From a virus: a stretch of DNA of 51,453 nucleotides. The translations under genes were made by a program, and so were the position numbers. The stretch lies in the IMG/VR virus record IMGVR_UViG_3300020195_000035, positions 1-51,453 of that record; one strand, written 5' to 3'. Shown piece after piece: positions 31,006-36,981 of this stretch (within the stretch, counting starts at the first letter, position 1; each line of letters opens with the position of its first letter). The notes below the pieces were generated by a model. It was not told where the DNA came from and made no database searches. It worked only from the letters and a program-made list of their open reading frames with translations.

Positions 31006-31524
31006 TTACTTTCTAAGTGGAAGATACCCATCGACCCGTTTGCCGACCACCAGCTTCAGCATTCCGTTCTGGCGATAACCCGGAAACGCAGAATCAATTG
31101 CGTCATACACCTTGCTCAAGTTAATCGCCAGCGTGCGCGTCGAAATGGGGCACATGGCATGAGAAAGCCGGTTGGCAAGCAGTTTCACCAAAAACGTCGC
31201 TCTGGTGACTTCCTGCACGCTGGTTTTGGCGTCTAACTCATCCCGCACCACGGCCAGCAGTTGTTCGGCATCGGCCTCGAACTTGTTATAGAAGTTCTGG
31301 CGGATAAACACTGCCCACGGGAGCGTTTTTAAGCGTGCCTGCGCCAGCACCGTAGTAATAGCCGTAAACGCGATTTTAGCGTCCTGCGTGCCCGCAGGGG
31401 GGCTGCTGGCGGGGGTTATAGATTCACGCTCATATAACCCCTGCGCAGCGGACACCACTCTCGCCAAGTCCTTAGTCCTCAGCGTTGCCAACCCCGACAA
31501 GATGCTGCTTACGGTGTTGCTCAT
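31006..31524 (-). CDS. Hypothetical protein, 172 aa
   Basis: Unknown family, mostly helical. Its place directly upstream of the replicative helicase would suit a helicase loader or initiator partner, but no ATPase motif is present. GAGG precedes the ATG. The gene starts inside the preceding HTH gene (53-base overlap, different frames), which suggests coupled expression of the two. Confidence 0.55.
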   Translation of the reverse strand: MSNTVSSILSGLATLRTKDLARVVSAAQGLYERESITPASSPPAGTQDAKIAFTAITTVLAQARLKTLPWAVFIRQNFYNKFEADAEQLLAVVRDELDAKTSVQEVTRATFLVKLLANRLSHAMCPISTRTLAINLSKVYDAIDSAFPGYRQNGMLKLVVGKRVDGYLPLRK

Positions 31525-31801
31525 TTTTCCTCACCGGGGCCACGGATACAATTCGGGCCTTTAACTCTCTCAACACATTCCGGCTGAAAGTCTCATCCTC
31601 TTGATCCGCCCAAAGCATTACACGGGGAAGATCAAACATGATGGCGTCTGACCGAATTCCATTTGATCCCTTAATCCGTATATAGGGCAGCTTCCTTTTG
31701 AACCGCCAGTTGTGTACCGACAACGGAATCACGTTAAACAAACGTGCCAAATCCTGTGTCGTCACCCACTCACTGATTAAACGCTCATTTCGTCTTGCCA
31801 C
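31472..31801 (-). CDS. Helix-turn-helix protein (MerR/excisionase-like), 109 aa
   Basis: The N-terminal 60 residues match a MerR-like/HTH_17 fold: TQDLARLFNVIPLSVHNWR followed by FKRKLPYIRIKGSNG, with the typical Trp-Arg then Lys/Arg-rich wing. The C-terminus is basic and not conserved-looking. The GTG start follows AGGAG. No integrase is seen, so a regulator or replication initiator role is more likely than excisionase. Confidence 0.65.
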   Translation of the reverse strand: MARRNERLISEWVTTQDLARLFNVIPLSVHNWRFKRKLPYIRIKGSNGIRSDAIMFDLPRVMLWADQEDETFSRNVLRELKARIVSVAPVRKNEQHRKQHLVGVGNAED

Positions 31802-31804
31802 TGT

Positions 31805-32008
31805 TTAACTCCTATTTCGCATCAATGAAACCAACCCCCAAACCAACCACAGCACCGAAACCAAAGGCCAGCAGCAACACACACAGAACCGCAGGGCCAC
31901 ACCAAAGTAATTTAGGTGCTTATCGGACAGATCAGCATTCAAAAGCCGCCACGAAAAAAAGACACAGGCCAGATACACAAAGGCCAGAACGTACAGAAAA
32001 ACATCCAA
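31805..32008 (-). CDS. Small membrane protein, 67 aa
   Basis: Two predicted transmembrane helices (FLYVLAFVYLACVFFSW and CVCCCWPLVSVLWLVWGLV) joined by a short polar loop, with a basic C-terminus. GAGG precedes the ATG. Function is unknown; membrane proteins at this place might act in superinfection exclusion or host-membrane modification. The gene stops just before the ribosome site of the HTH gene. Confidence 0.6.
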   Translation of the reverse strand: MDVFLYVLAFVYLACVFFSWRLLNADLSDKHLNYFGVALRFCVCCCWPLVSVLWLVWGLVSLMRNRS

Positions 32009-32023
32009 AGCAGTCCTCGTTTC

Positions 32024-32263
32024 TCAGCTTGATTTGTAACTATCAAGCGCCACTGCCGCGCACCTCAGTTGATCGGCAAATTCCAGATACAAATGTTCGA
32101 GCGCATAACACTTTCGACTTCCGTGGGTAACTGCCTGATTCGTGAGCATGATGGCTAACTCGGCCATCAGCGCAGCTTCGTGTTTTATGGTTGGCACAAA
32201 CACGTTTAACGTGGATGCGCCTTCCGGTCGCGATAACAGCAGTCTATCACACTTGTCGTTCAT
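32024..32263 (-). CDS. Hypothetical protein, 79 aa, likely leaderless mRNA
   Basis: Unknown small helical protein (VPTIKHEAALMAELAIMLT in the centre). The ATG directly abuts a member of the promoter family, leaving a predicted leader of three or four bases and no ribosome site, just as for two early genes near 2972 and 4237. This ties control of the replication operon to the early promoter set. Confidence 0.55.
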   Translation of the reverse strand: MNDKCDRLLLSRPEGASTLNVFVPTIKHEAALMAELAIMLTNQAVTHGSRKCYALEHLYLEFADQLRCAAVALDSYKSS

Positions 32264-32300
32264 GTATGCTTACATTCTACACAAAACTTGAATTAGTCAA
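32264..32300 (-). promoter_or_regulatory. Phage promoter family, copy 10 (fused to ATG)
   Basis: Minus-strand TTGACT at 32295-32300, exactly 15-bp spacer, TAGAAT at 32274-32279, then GTAAGCATAC at 32264-32273 and the ATG. It is far from the other nine copies and lies within the replication arm. Confidence 0.75.
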
Positions 32301-32355
32301 GCCTTTTATTTGAACTATACGCTACGGTCGGCGTCGGGGTGCGTTTTTCAGTGAA

Positions 32356-33045
32356 TTAAACAGGGCAAGCCGACTGTGGTTCGTTTGAAGAAAGTAAGCA
32401 CAAGCCGGGCACCGACACTCCCAATGTGCTGAACGCTGCATATCCCGCCGCTGGTGGTTGCGGGCTTCCCTCAACAACAGGCTTTGCGCCTTCGTCGGTT
32501 TTGGCAAAGGGGTTTTTTTGCTTGCACGGAACAATAGGGGATCGCCCCGTGTGGATGCGGTATTTGTTGACGACTGAAAGTGCGAACTTTTCGGCATCAT
32601 ATTCACCTCTGCGGTTGGGTAAGCGCCCCGCTAGACGGGGGCCAACTGTTCTACGGCGCTCATGCCAGTTAATTTCCCGCCGGTACTGCCACACATGCCG
32701 GAACTCATGCGCAGCCAAGTACACGATGTTATCCTGCCCAAACTCAAACGGAAACCCGGTGGGGTACATGGCGTTGATGCGCTTGAGTTTATAGCAGTTG
32801 ATGAACCTATCAGGCCACAAGCCACTACTATGCTTGGGGTAGCGCAGAATTACCAAACTGACGGTTGACGGGTTGGCTTTATACTTTCTCGGCCCACGCC
32901 CGTAGAAACAGTGACCGCTTGTAACACTGTTTTCTGTTGAACTGATCTGAACTTCCACAAGATTCGTGTTTACCCCCTTGCTTGCAAACTCAAGCAGCGG
33001 AAGCAGCATTTCGTTGGGAATGTCTGAGTCATTGTAGACGCGCAT
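32356..33045 (-). CDS. Putative zinc metallopeptidase (HExxH), 229 aa
   Basis: Contains LAAHEFRHVWQYRRE near residue 115 (HExxH zinc-binding motif, HEFRH) and a downstream YDAEKFAL that may supply a third ligand. The general layout resembles SprT-like and other small zincins, but the family is not certain. The C-terminal third is Pro/Gly rich and disordered. The ATG follows AAGGAG. It is the first gene of the long leftward replication arm, below the promoter at 33091. About 90 bases before the next gene hold only promoter copy 10. Confidence 0.6.
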   Translation of the reverse strand: MRVYNDSDIPNEMLLPLLEFASKGVNTNLVEVQISSTENSVTSGHCFYGRGPRKYKANPSTVSLVILRYPKHSSGLWPDRFINCYKLKRINAMYPTGFPFEFGQDNIVYLAAHEFRHVWQYRREINWHERRRTVGPRLAGRLPNRRGEYDAEKFALSVVNKYRIHTGRSPIVPCKQKNPFAKTDEGAKPVVEGSPQPPAAGYAAFSTLGVSVPGLCLLSSNEPQSACPV

Positions 33046-33090
33046 AATTAAATACTCCTTTTCAGTAACAATGGTTTTGTACAGAGAACA

Positions 33091-33118
33091 AGTATACATA
33101 GAACCTATCATTTGTCAA
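33091..33118 (-). promoter_or_regulatory. Leftward promoter of the replication arm
   Basis: Minus-strand TTGACA at 33113-33118, 16-bp spacer, TATACT at 33091-33096. It differs from the 15-bp family and lacks the GGGAGCATAAC box. It sits between the iteron array and the metallopeptidase gene. Confidence 0.7.
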
Positions 33119-33147
33119 GGGGCTTAGAATGAAGCGCTCTATGGTGT

Positions 33148-33325
33148 GGGGGCGCATAATGCTCTATTATGCGCATAATGCTCTATTATGCGCTGTATTA
33201 TGCGCATAATGCTGTATTATGCGCTATATTATGCGCATAATGCTGTATTATGCGCTATATTATGCGCTAAATACTATATTATGCGCTATATTATGCGCAT
33301 AATGCTTATTTATGCGCATAATGGT
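33148..33325. repeat. Phased iteron array (31-bp period), candidate origin
   Basis: Ten copies of TTATGCGC start at 33167, 33186, 33198, 33217, 33229, 33248, 33260, 33279, 33291 and 33310. Spacing alternates 19 and 12 bp exactly, giving a 31-bp unit (about three helical turns) repeated five times. A partial unit with conserved GCGC precedes it. Five of the copies extend to the palindrome TTATGCGCATAA. AT-rich DNA follows. Regular helical phasing in a divergent intergenic region is typical of replication-initiator or partition-protein binding arrays. Confidence 0.85.
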
Positions 33326-33349
33326 GGTACATTTAATTATATTTGATGT

Positions 33350-33417
33350 TAGTATAGATAGAACGAAACCACCTACCAGATTCGACCCTTTCTTCTGGTA
33401 AGTGGCTCGTTATACTA
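33350..33417. other. Long imperfect inverted repeat
   Basis: Successive arms pair in register: TAGTAT 33350-33355 with ATACTA 33412-33417, AACGA 33362-33366 with TCGTT 33407-33411, CCAC 33369-33372 with GTGG 33402-33405, and TACCAGA 33374-33380 with TCTGGTA 33394-33400. This gives about 22 base pairs with small bulges and a 13-base loop. It lies next to the iterons. It could be an origin hairpin or a structured RNA. Confidence 0.75.
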
Positions 33418-33455
33418 GATGTAGCGCTTAACAAGCCGGAGCAAGGGTTGTGAGC

Positions 33456-33490
33456 GCAGAAAGACCCTACTAAAAGTAAAGTCTTTCTGC
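33456..33490. terminator. 10-bp inverted repeat, possible terminator or RNA end
   Basis: GCAGAAAGAC (33456-33465) pairs perfectly with GTCTTTCTGC (33481-33490) across a 15-base loop. The stop codon of the tentative leftward 69-aa frame falls in the loop. No strong T-run follows on either strand. Confidence 0.45.
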
Positions 33491-33679
33491 AACCAAGCCG
33501 TCTGCAATGGGCGGTCGCTTGAAGTCTGGCGCTTTCACCATTTTCGGGGCAGGTGTGTCCACCGAGCTACAGGCCAGTTGAGCTTGCATCAGAATGATGC
33601 AGTGTGCGGTAGGGGTCGATCTCCGCACAACTTCCACTTCCAGCTTCGGCCCTTCGCATTGCAGGTTGGCCGCGACCAT
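33470..33679 (-). CDS. Tentative hypothetical protein, 69 aa
   Basis: The only frame of note in the roughly 870-base non-coding stretch 33046-33921. The ATG follows TGAGGG, the composition is protein-like (LEVEVVRRSTPTA; PDFKRPPIADGLVAERL), and no membrane span is present. No promoter of the phage family precedes it. It could equally be a chance frame within a structured regulatory region. Confidence 0.35.
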   Translation of the reverse strand: MVAANLQCEGPKLEVEVVRRSTPTAHCIILMQAQLACSSVDTPAPKMVKAPDFKRPPIADGLVAERLYF

Positions 33680-33702
33680 TAGCCCTCAGGCTCGTTTGAA
33701 GA

Positions 33703-33766
33703 TTCTCGCGTTCTGCTGGCAGTCATGCGAGAAGCATTGTGCTTCAAGCAGTATCACAAACTGCTT
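33703..33766. other. Run of three adjacent stem-loops
   Basis: TTCTCGC/GCGAGAA (33703-33709, 33727-33733), GAAGC/GCTTC (33731-33735, 33741-33745) and AAGCAGT/ACTGCTT (33746-33752, 33760-33766) are almost back to back. The first two share three bases, so they compete. The region lies upstream of the rightward promoter and may encode a small RNA or be part of the origin. Confidence 0.45.
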
Positions 33767-33828
33767 TGTAAAAAGCAACAAGTATTCCCTCGCACCCTAT
33801 GTTGGTTTTTGAGTCAAATTCAGACTTG

Positions 33829-33856
33829 TTGACAAGCATAAGTGCTGAAGTATAGG
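33829..33856 (+). promoter_or_regulatory. Possible rightward promoter
   Basis: TTGACA at 33829-33834, 16-bp spacer, TATAGG at 33851-33856. It would transcribe the five-gene rightward group. The -10 is imperfect. Confidence 0.5.
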
Positions 33857-33889
33857 ATTTTCATTGTTAAGGGGGTTTTAACCGCTTTT

Positions 33890-33906
33890 GTCCAATATAA
33901 TTGGAC
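33890..33906. promoter_or_regulatory. Operator-like palindrome over a TATAAT
   Basis: GTCCAAT-ATA-ATTGGAC is a perfect 7-bp inverted repeat with a 3-bp centre. It contains TATAAT at 33896-33901, with no good -35 at usual distance. A repressor or activator site controlling the rightward genes is likely. Confidence 0.6.
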
Positions 33907-33921
33907 GGATAGGACAATCTC

Positions 33922-34302
33922 ATGCCCGTAACCAAGTCTGACTTCAAGGTGCAGGTTGAGGCGTACAACGCCAAGATGCAGAACTACACCGCCGGATGGG
34001 GCACAGCCACGGATGAGCTTCGTGATGCGGTTGACGCACTCAACGAACTCGTCACCGACCTGCAAACATCCACCGACACCATCACCCCCGACGATCAGGA
34101 AATTCTCGATAATATCGAAATGGCCGGAAAGGGTGTCATCGGCAAGATCAACAACTTTGAAAAGTTGGAACTCCCCACGCCTTTGAAGTACCCGGAAACC
34201 AATGTGCAGCCCCAAGCCCAAAAGTCTGACGCCAAAGCGCACAAAGCTGAAGTTAAGGCGCAGAAATCGGGCACTGTCCGCCGTACTTCCAAGCGTCGTT
34301 AA
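33922..34302 (+). CDS. Hypothetical protein, 126 aa, basic tail
   Basis: Unknown family. The first 95 residues are acidic and helical (coiled-coil-like), followed by an Ala/Lys/Gln tail ending KSGTVRRTSKRR. AGGA lies at good distance before the ATG. It is first in a rightward group of five small genes that includes three membrane proteins. A small head-decoration or internal protein is possible, but nothing in the sequence confirms it. Confidence 0.6.
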   Translation: MPVTKSDFKVQVEAYNAKMQNYTAGWGTATDELRDAVDALNELVTDLQTSTDTITPDDQEILDNIEMAGKGVIGKINNFEKLELPTPLKYPETNVQPQAQKSDAKAHKAEVKAQKSGTVRRTSKRR

Positions 34303-34341
34303 GTTGTTCCGCAGCTTTTGGAAAGCCTAAAGGGATTACAC

Positions 34342-34533
34342 ATGATTGGACTCATCATTTTTATTGCGCTCATGGGGTTGCTCGTCTGGGCAGTCACAAC
34401 CTTCATCCCGATGCCCGCCAGTTTTAAGACTGCAATTTTTGTGGTTGCGGTTGTCATCTTAATTCTTGTCGTGCTGAACGCCTTTGGCCTGTTAAGTGGC
34501 GTTCGCGACGTGGATGTGCCCCGAATCGGATAG
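34342..34533 (+). CDS. Small two-span membrane protein (Thivi_2564-like), 63 aa
   Basis: Two transmembrane helices (IGLIIFIALMGLLVWAVTTF and TAIFVVAVVILILVVLNAFG) separated by the short motif IPMPASFK. This resembles small membrane proteins annotated as the Thivi_2564 family, also found in phages. I take the second ATG because AAGGGA precedes it. In a phage it could be a holin or accessory lysis protein; that is inference. Confidence 0.6.
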   Translation: MIGLIIFIALMGLLVWAVTTFIPMPASFKTAIFVVAVVILILVVLNAFGLLSGVRDVDVPRIG

Positions 34534-34555
34534 TCACTTTTGAAAGAGAGGATCA

Positions 34556-35203
34556 ATGGCCGCTTCAGGTTCGCAAACATCAGGGCACGCCTTGCCCGTT
34601 GATGCGCAGGGTGGCCCGACCATTGATCCGACCGAGAACGTCAAGGCTTTAAGTGAATCACAGGCTAAGCGCAATGATGATCTGCGTGAAATTAACAATC
34701 AGCTTCTTGACACAAAAATAGCAGCGATCAAGGAGCTTGCCCAATTACGAGCAGATCACGCGCGCGAAATCCGCATACTTGAAACAGATCGGCTTGAGAA
34801 GATTCGACAAGTGGACGTTTCCAATACGGCAATCACTGCTGCCCAACAGCTTGCCGCCATTCAAACACTCGCCGCAACAGCCGCGAGCAATGCCGATGCG
34901 CTCCGCACGGCAGTCGCCACCACAGCTACCACAATTCAGAATCAGACAGATCGCGTCGTAGGCGGAATCGTGGATCGTATCGCGGTTTTGGAAAAATCGT
35001 CCTATACCGGGGCAGGGCGTGCCGGTGTAGCCGATCCGCAAATGGAACGGTTGTCCGCGATGGTTGAAGGGCTTGCAAAAGCACAATCACAAAGCACCGG
35101 CAAAAGTGAGGGGCTAAGTGTGGCTTGGGCTGTGGTGGTCGGCGTGGCCGGATTGATCGCGACCATAATCACAATTGCTGCGGTATTCTTATCGACGAAA
35201 TAG
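34556..35203 (+). CDS. Coiled-coil protein with C-terminal membrane anchor, 215 aa
   Basis: A long coiled coil (about residues 30-130, Ala/Glu/Arg rich) ends in one transmembrane helix (VAWAVVVGVAGLIATIITIA) near the C-terminus, predicting a tail-anchored inner-membrane protein. GAGAGGA precedes the ATG. Such proteins occur in phage late regions; spanin-like or holin-associated roles are possible but unproven. Confidence 0.6.
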   Translation: MAASGSQTSGHALPVDAQGGPTIDPTENVKALSESQAKRNDDLREINNQLLDTKIAAIKELAQLRADHAREIRILETDRLEKIRQVDVSNTAITAAQQLAAIQTLAATAASNADALRTAVATTATTIQNQTDRVVGGIVDRIAVLEKSSYTGAGRAGVADPQMERLSAMVEGLAKAQSQSTGKSEGLSVAWAVVVGVAGLIATIITIAAVFLSTK

Positions 35204-35209
35204 GAACTC

Positions 35210-35518
35210 ATGCTTTTATCAACCGATCCGCTGGAATTCTTCACGCGACTCTCCAACCTTAGCGGCCCGGCAATTTTCTGTGCATTTCTATTCTCCATGT
35301 GGAAGGGTTGGATAGTATGGGGCAGAGAAAAGGATGCAGCGGAAAAAGAGCGTGCCGAACGTGAGGCACGGCTTAAAGACATGCAAAAGGAGCGCGACGA
35401 GTGGAAGCACCTCGTCATTGAGCAAATGCGACTCACTGCCCACGCGACCAACGCAACCAGCCGGGCCGTCTCAATCGCGGCTGTTGCAACGACGACGCTG
35501 CCCACAACACCGAACTAA
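35210..35518 (+). CDS. Single-span membrane protein with charged helix, 102 aa (holin-like)
   Basis: One transmembrane segment at residues 18-38 (LSGPAIFCAFLFSMWKGWIV), then a strongly charged helix (EKERAEREARLKDMQKER) and a small polar tail. The N-in/C-out or reverse topology resembles class III or spanin-like small lysis proteins. AGGAA precedes the ATG. It is grouped with two other membrane proteins but no endolysin is nearby. Confidence 0.55.
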   Translation: MLLSTDPLEFFTRLSNLSGPAIFCAFLFSMWKGWIVWGREKDAAEKERAEREARLKDMQKERDEWKHLVIEQMRLTAHATNATSRAVSIAAVATTTLPTTPN

Positions 35519-35532
35519 ATAAAGTGACACCC

Positions 35533-35748
35533 ATGAACAATGACGAAAAAACAGAAGGCAGGACGGCTCAATTGGCAGGGGAAGATGCCCTACTTTTGAA
35601 AGATGCTAAAAAGAGCGTTCAAGACCAAGCTGAGAAAATACAGGGTTTGGAGAAACGGCTTACAACCATCGAAACGATTCTGCGTGATTCTGACCCGCGC
35701 GTGTCGGGAGCGTTGGAAAAGGCGTTCGCCACAAGCACAGAGTATTGA
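35533..35748 (+). CDS. Hypothetical coiled-coil protein, 71 aa
   Basis: Acidic helical protein; the central heptad pattern (VQDQAEKIQGLEKRLTTIETI) predicts a coiled coil. Unknown family. A GTG nine bases upstream is an alternative start; neither has a strong ribosome site. It is last in the rightward group and is followed by a hairpin region. Confidence 0.5.
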   Translation: MNNDEKTEGRTAQLAGEDALLLKDAKKSVQDQAEKIQGLEKRLTTIETILRDSDPRVSGALEKAFATSTEY

Positions 35749-35761
35749 CGCGGGGCAGACG

Positions 35762-35818
35762 GCGTAGCCTTGTGTGCTATTCCTCACTCTTTTTTTGGGC
35801 CGGTGAGGGCGTCTACGC
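35762..35818. terminator. Nested hairpin between convergent operons
   Basis: GCGTAG/CTACGC (35762-35767, 35813-35818) encloses CCTCAC/GTGAGG (35782-35787, 35803-35808), with a T-run in the loop. It lies between the rightward group and the leftward tail operon and probably acts as a bidirectional terminator. Confidence 0.5.
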
Positions 35819-35851
35819 GGCACTCTCAGCGGCTTTTTGATTCAGAGGGGG

Positions 35852-36172
35852 TCAAAGTGGGGTATTCCTGCTCCACCACGCCTGCAATCGCCCTGTAAGG
35901 GTAGCTGGCCGGTCTGTGAGTGGGGTTGGCAGGCTGTGGGCGTGCTCAATGCGGTATTGGGCTTCTGCCACCATATCCTTGAGCGTATCCGCAGCCATAA
36001 CCTTCAATTCTTCCAACGCTTCCTGATGCCTCAAGTCCTTTTCAACAAGAAACTTTCTAAAGGCTGCTTCTGTTTCTGATGCAAGGCCCGCGTGAAAGCG
36101 CATCATGTTGGCAAGGCCCATTGGCTTGCCATCCACTTCGATCAGTCCCGTGTCTCTGAATTCAATCGTCAT
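35852..36172 (-). CDS. Hypothetical protein, 106 aa
   Basis: Unknown helical protein; basic C-terminus (GRLQAWWSRNTPL). AAGGTGA precedes the ATG. As the last gene of the tail operon, downstream of the DUF2793 protein, it may be a small tail-fibre accessory or chaperone. The call rests on position only. Confidence 0.5.
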   Translation of the reverse strand: MTIEFRDTGLIEVDGKPMGLANMMRFHAGLASETEAAFRKFLVEKDLRHQEALEELKVMAADTLKDMVAEAQYRIEHAHSLPTPLTDRPATLTGRLQAWWSRNTPL

Positions 36173-36186
36173 AGCCTTCACCTTGT

Positions 36187-36966
36187 TTACACCAGCGCGG
36201 CAGGAACCTTTTCAACCAGCACAAACTTACAGGAAATAGTTCCACCAGCGGCTTCCCCCACCACCTTCAAGGTGTAGGCCGTGGTGGTCAGATTCAAACT
36301 GCTTAGCGCTACTAAAATTACGGGGTTTTCGGGGACGAGTCCTTTTCCCGTAATTGATCCAAAAATGGTTACTGTCGTGTTTGAAGTTCTGGCGATGTAC
36401 ATATCAAAGAGTAGGTAGGAACCCGAAGCTGGTGCAGACGTTTCAGTAAAAATAGTGGAGTTAAAGTAAAAGCTAACAAAAGCGTCAGCGGTGGCTGTGT
36501 TTAATTCAAACCCATATTGCGCGTGCAGCATATCCCCGTCATTCACCAAAGTTGCTGCCGGGATTGAAATCGTCTTTAGGTCTGCCGGGCTTGTCGTGGT
36601 TGTGGTGATTACTATGCCGTTGCTTTGAAGGGTGATTTTGCCTTCGGCGTACCACACCGTTCCGTTGTAGCGCATAAAGCATTTTTCATCATCCACCCAA
36701 GCACGAAAGCCCTGCTTCGGTGCCAAATACTTCCACCCACTAACGTACCACGCAACCTTATTGGCTTGTGCAGCCCACACTCCCGTAGGTGCAGCACCAA
36801 TCAGATAACGATCCCCCTCTACCGGCGCTCCGGGGGGCGTATTGGTGCGATCTTTAACCGACAACTGGCATAGGGCATCCAGCCGATAGCTGTTGTCGTT
36901 GACGATGGATTCAGCGCCGTTCTGCCCCTCACTTAAAACGTCCAACGCTAATTGTGGTGTTGCCAT
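36187..36966 (-). CDS. DUF2793 tail-tip/fibre protein, 259 aa
   Basis: The N-terminal 110 residues show the DUF2793 pattern: LDALCQLSVKDRTNTPPG, EGDRYLIG, GVWAAQANKVAWYVSGW, then FRAWVDDEK. The C-terminal 140 residues are beta-rich with many Thr/Ser and form a separate domain, plausibly the receptor-binding head. DUF2793 proteins are common in phages of Alphaproteobacteria, next to the tail hub. AGGAA precedes the ATG. Confidence 0.75.
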   Translation of the reverse strand: MATPQLALDVLSEGQNGAESIVNDNSYRLDALCQLSVKDRTNTPPGAPVEGDRYLIGAAPTGVWAAQANKVAWYVSGWKYLAPKQGFRAWVDDEKCFMRYNGTVWYAEGKITLQSNGIVITTTTTSPADLKTISIPAATLVNDGDMLHAQYGFELNTATADAFVSFYFNSTIFTETSAPASGSYLLFDMYIARTSNTTVTIFGSITGKGLVPENPVILVALSSLNLTTTAYTLKVVGEAAGGTISCKFVLVEKVPAALV

Positions 36967-36981
36967 GATTCGTTCCTGTTC

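Noticed and set aside
33167-33317. CRISPR array
   Set aside because: Repeats are 8-12 bp with short repetitive gaps, not unique 30-bp spacers; iterons fit better.
33594-33812. 72-aa plus-strand gene
   Set aside because: No ribosome site; it crosses the stem-loop cluster and has unnatural composition.
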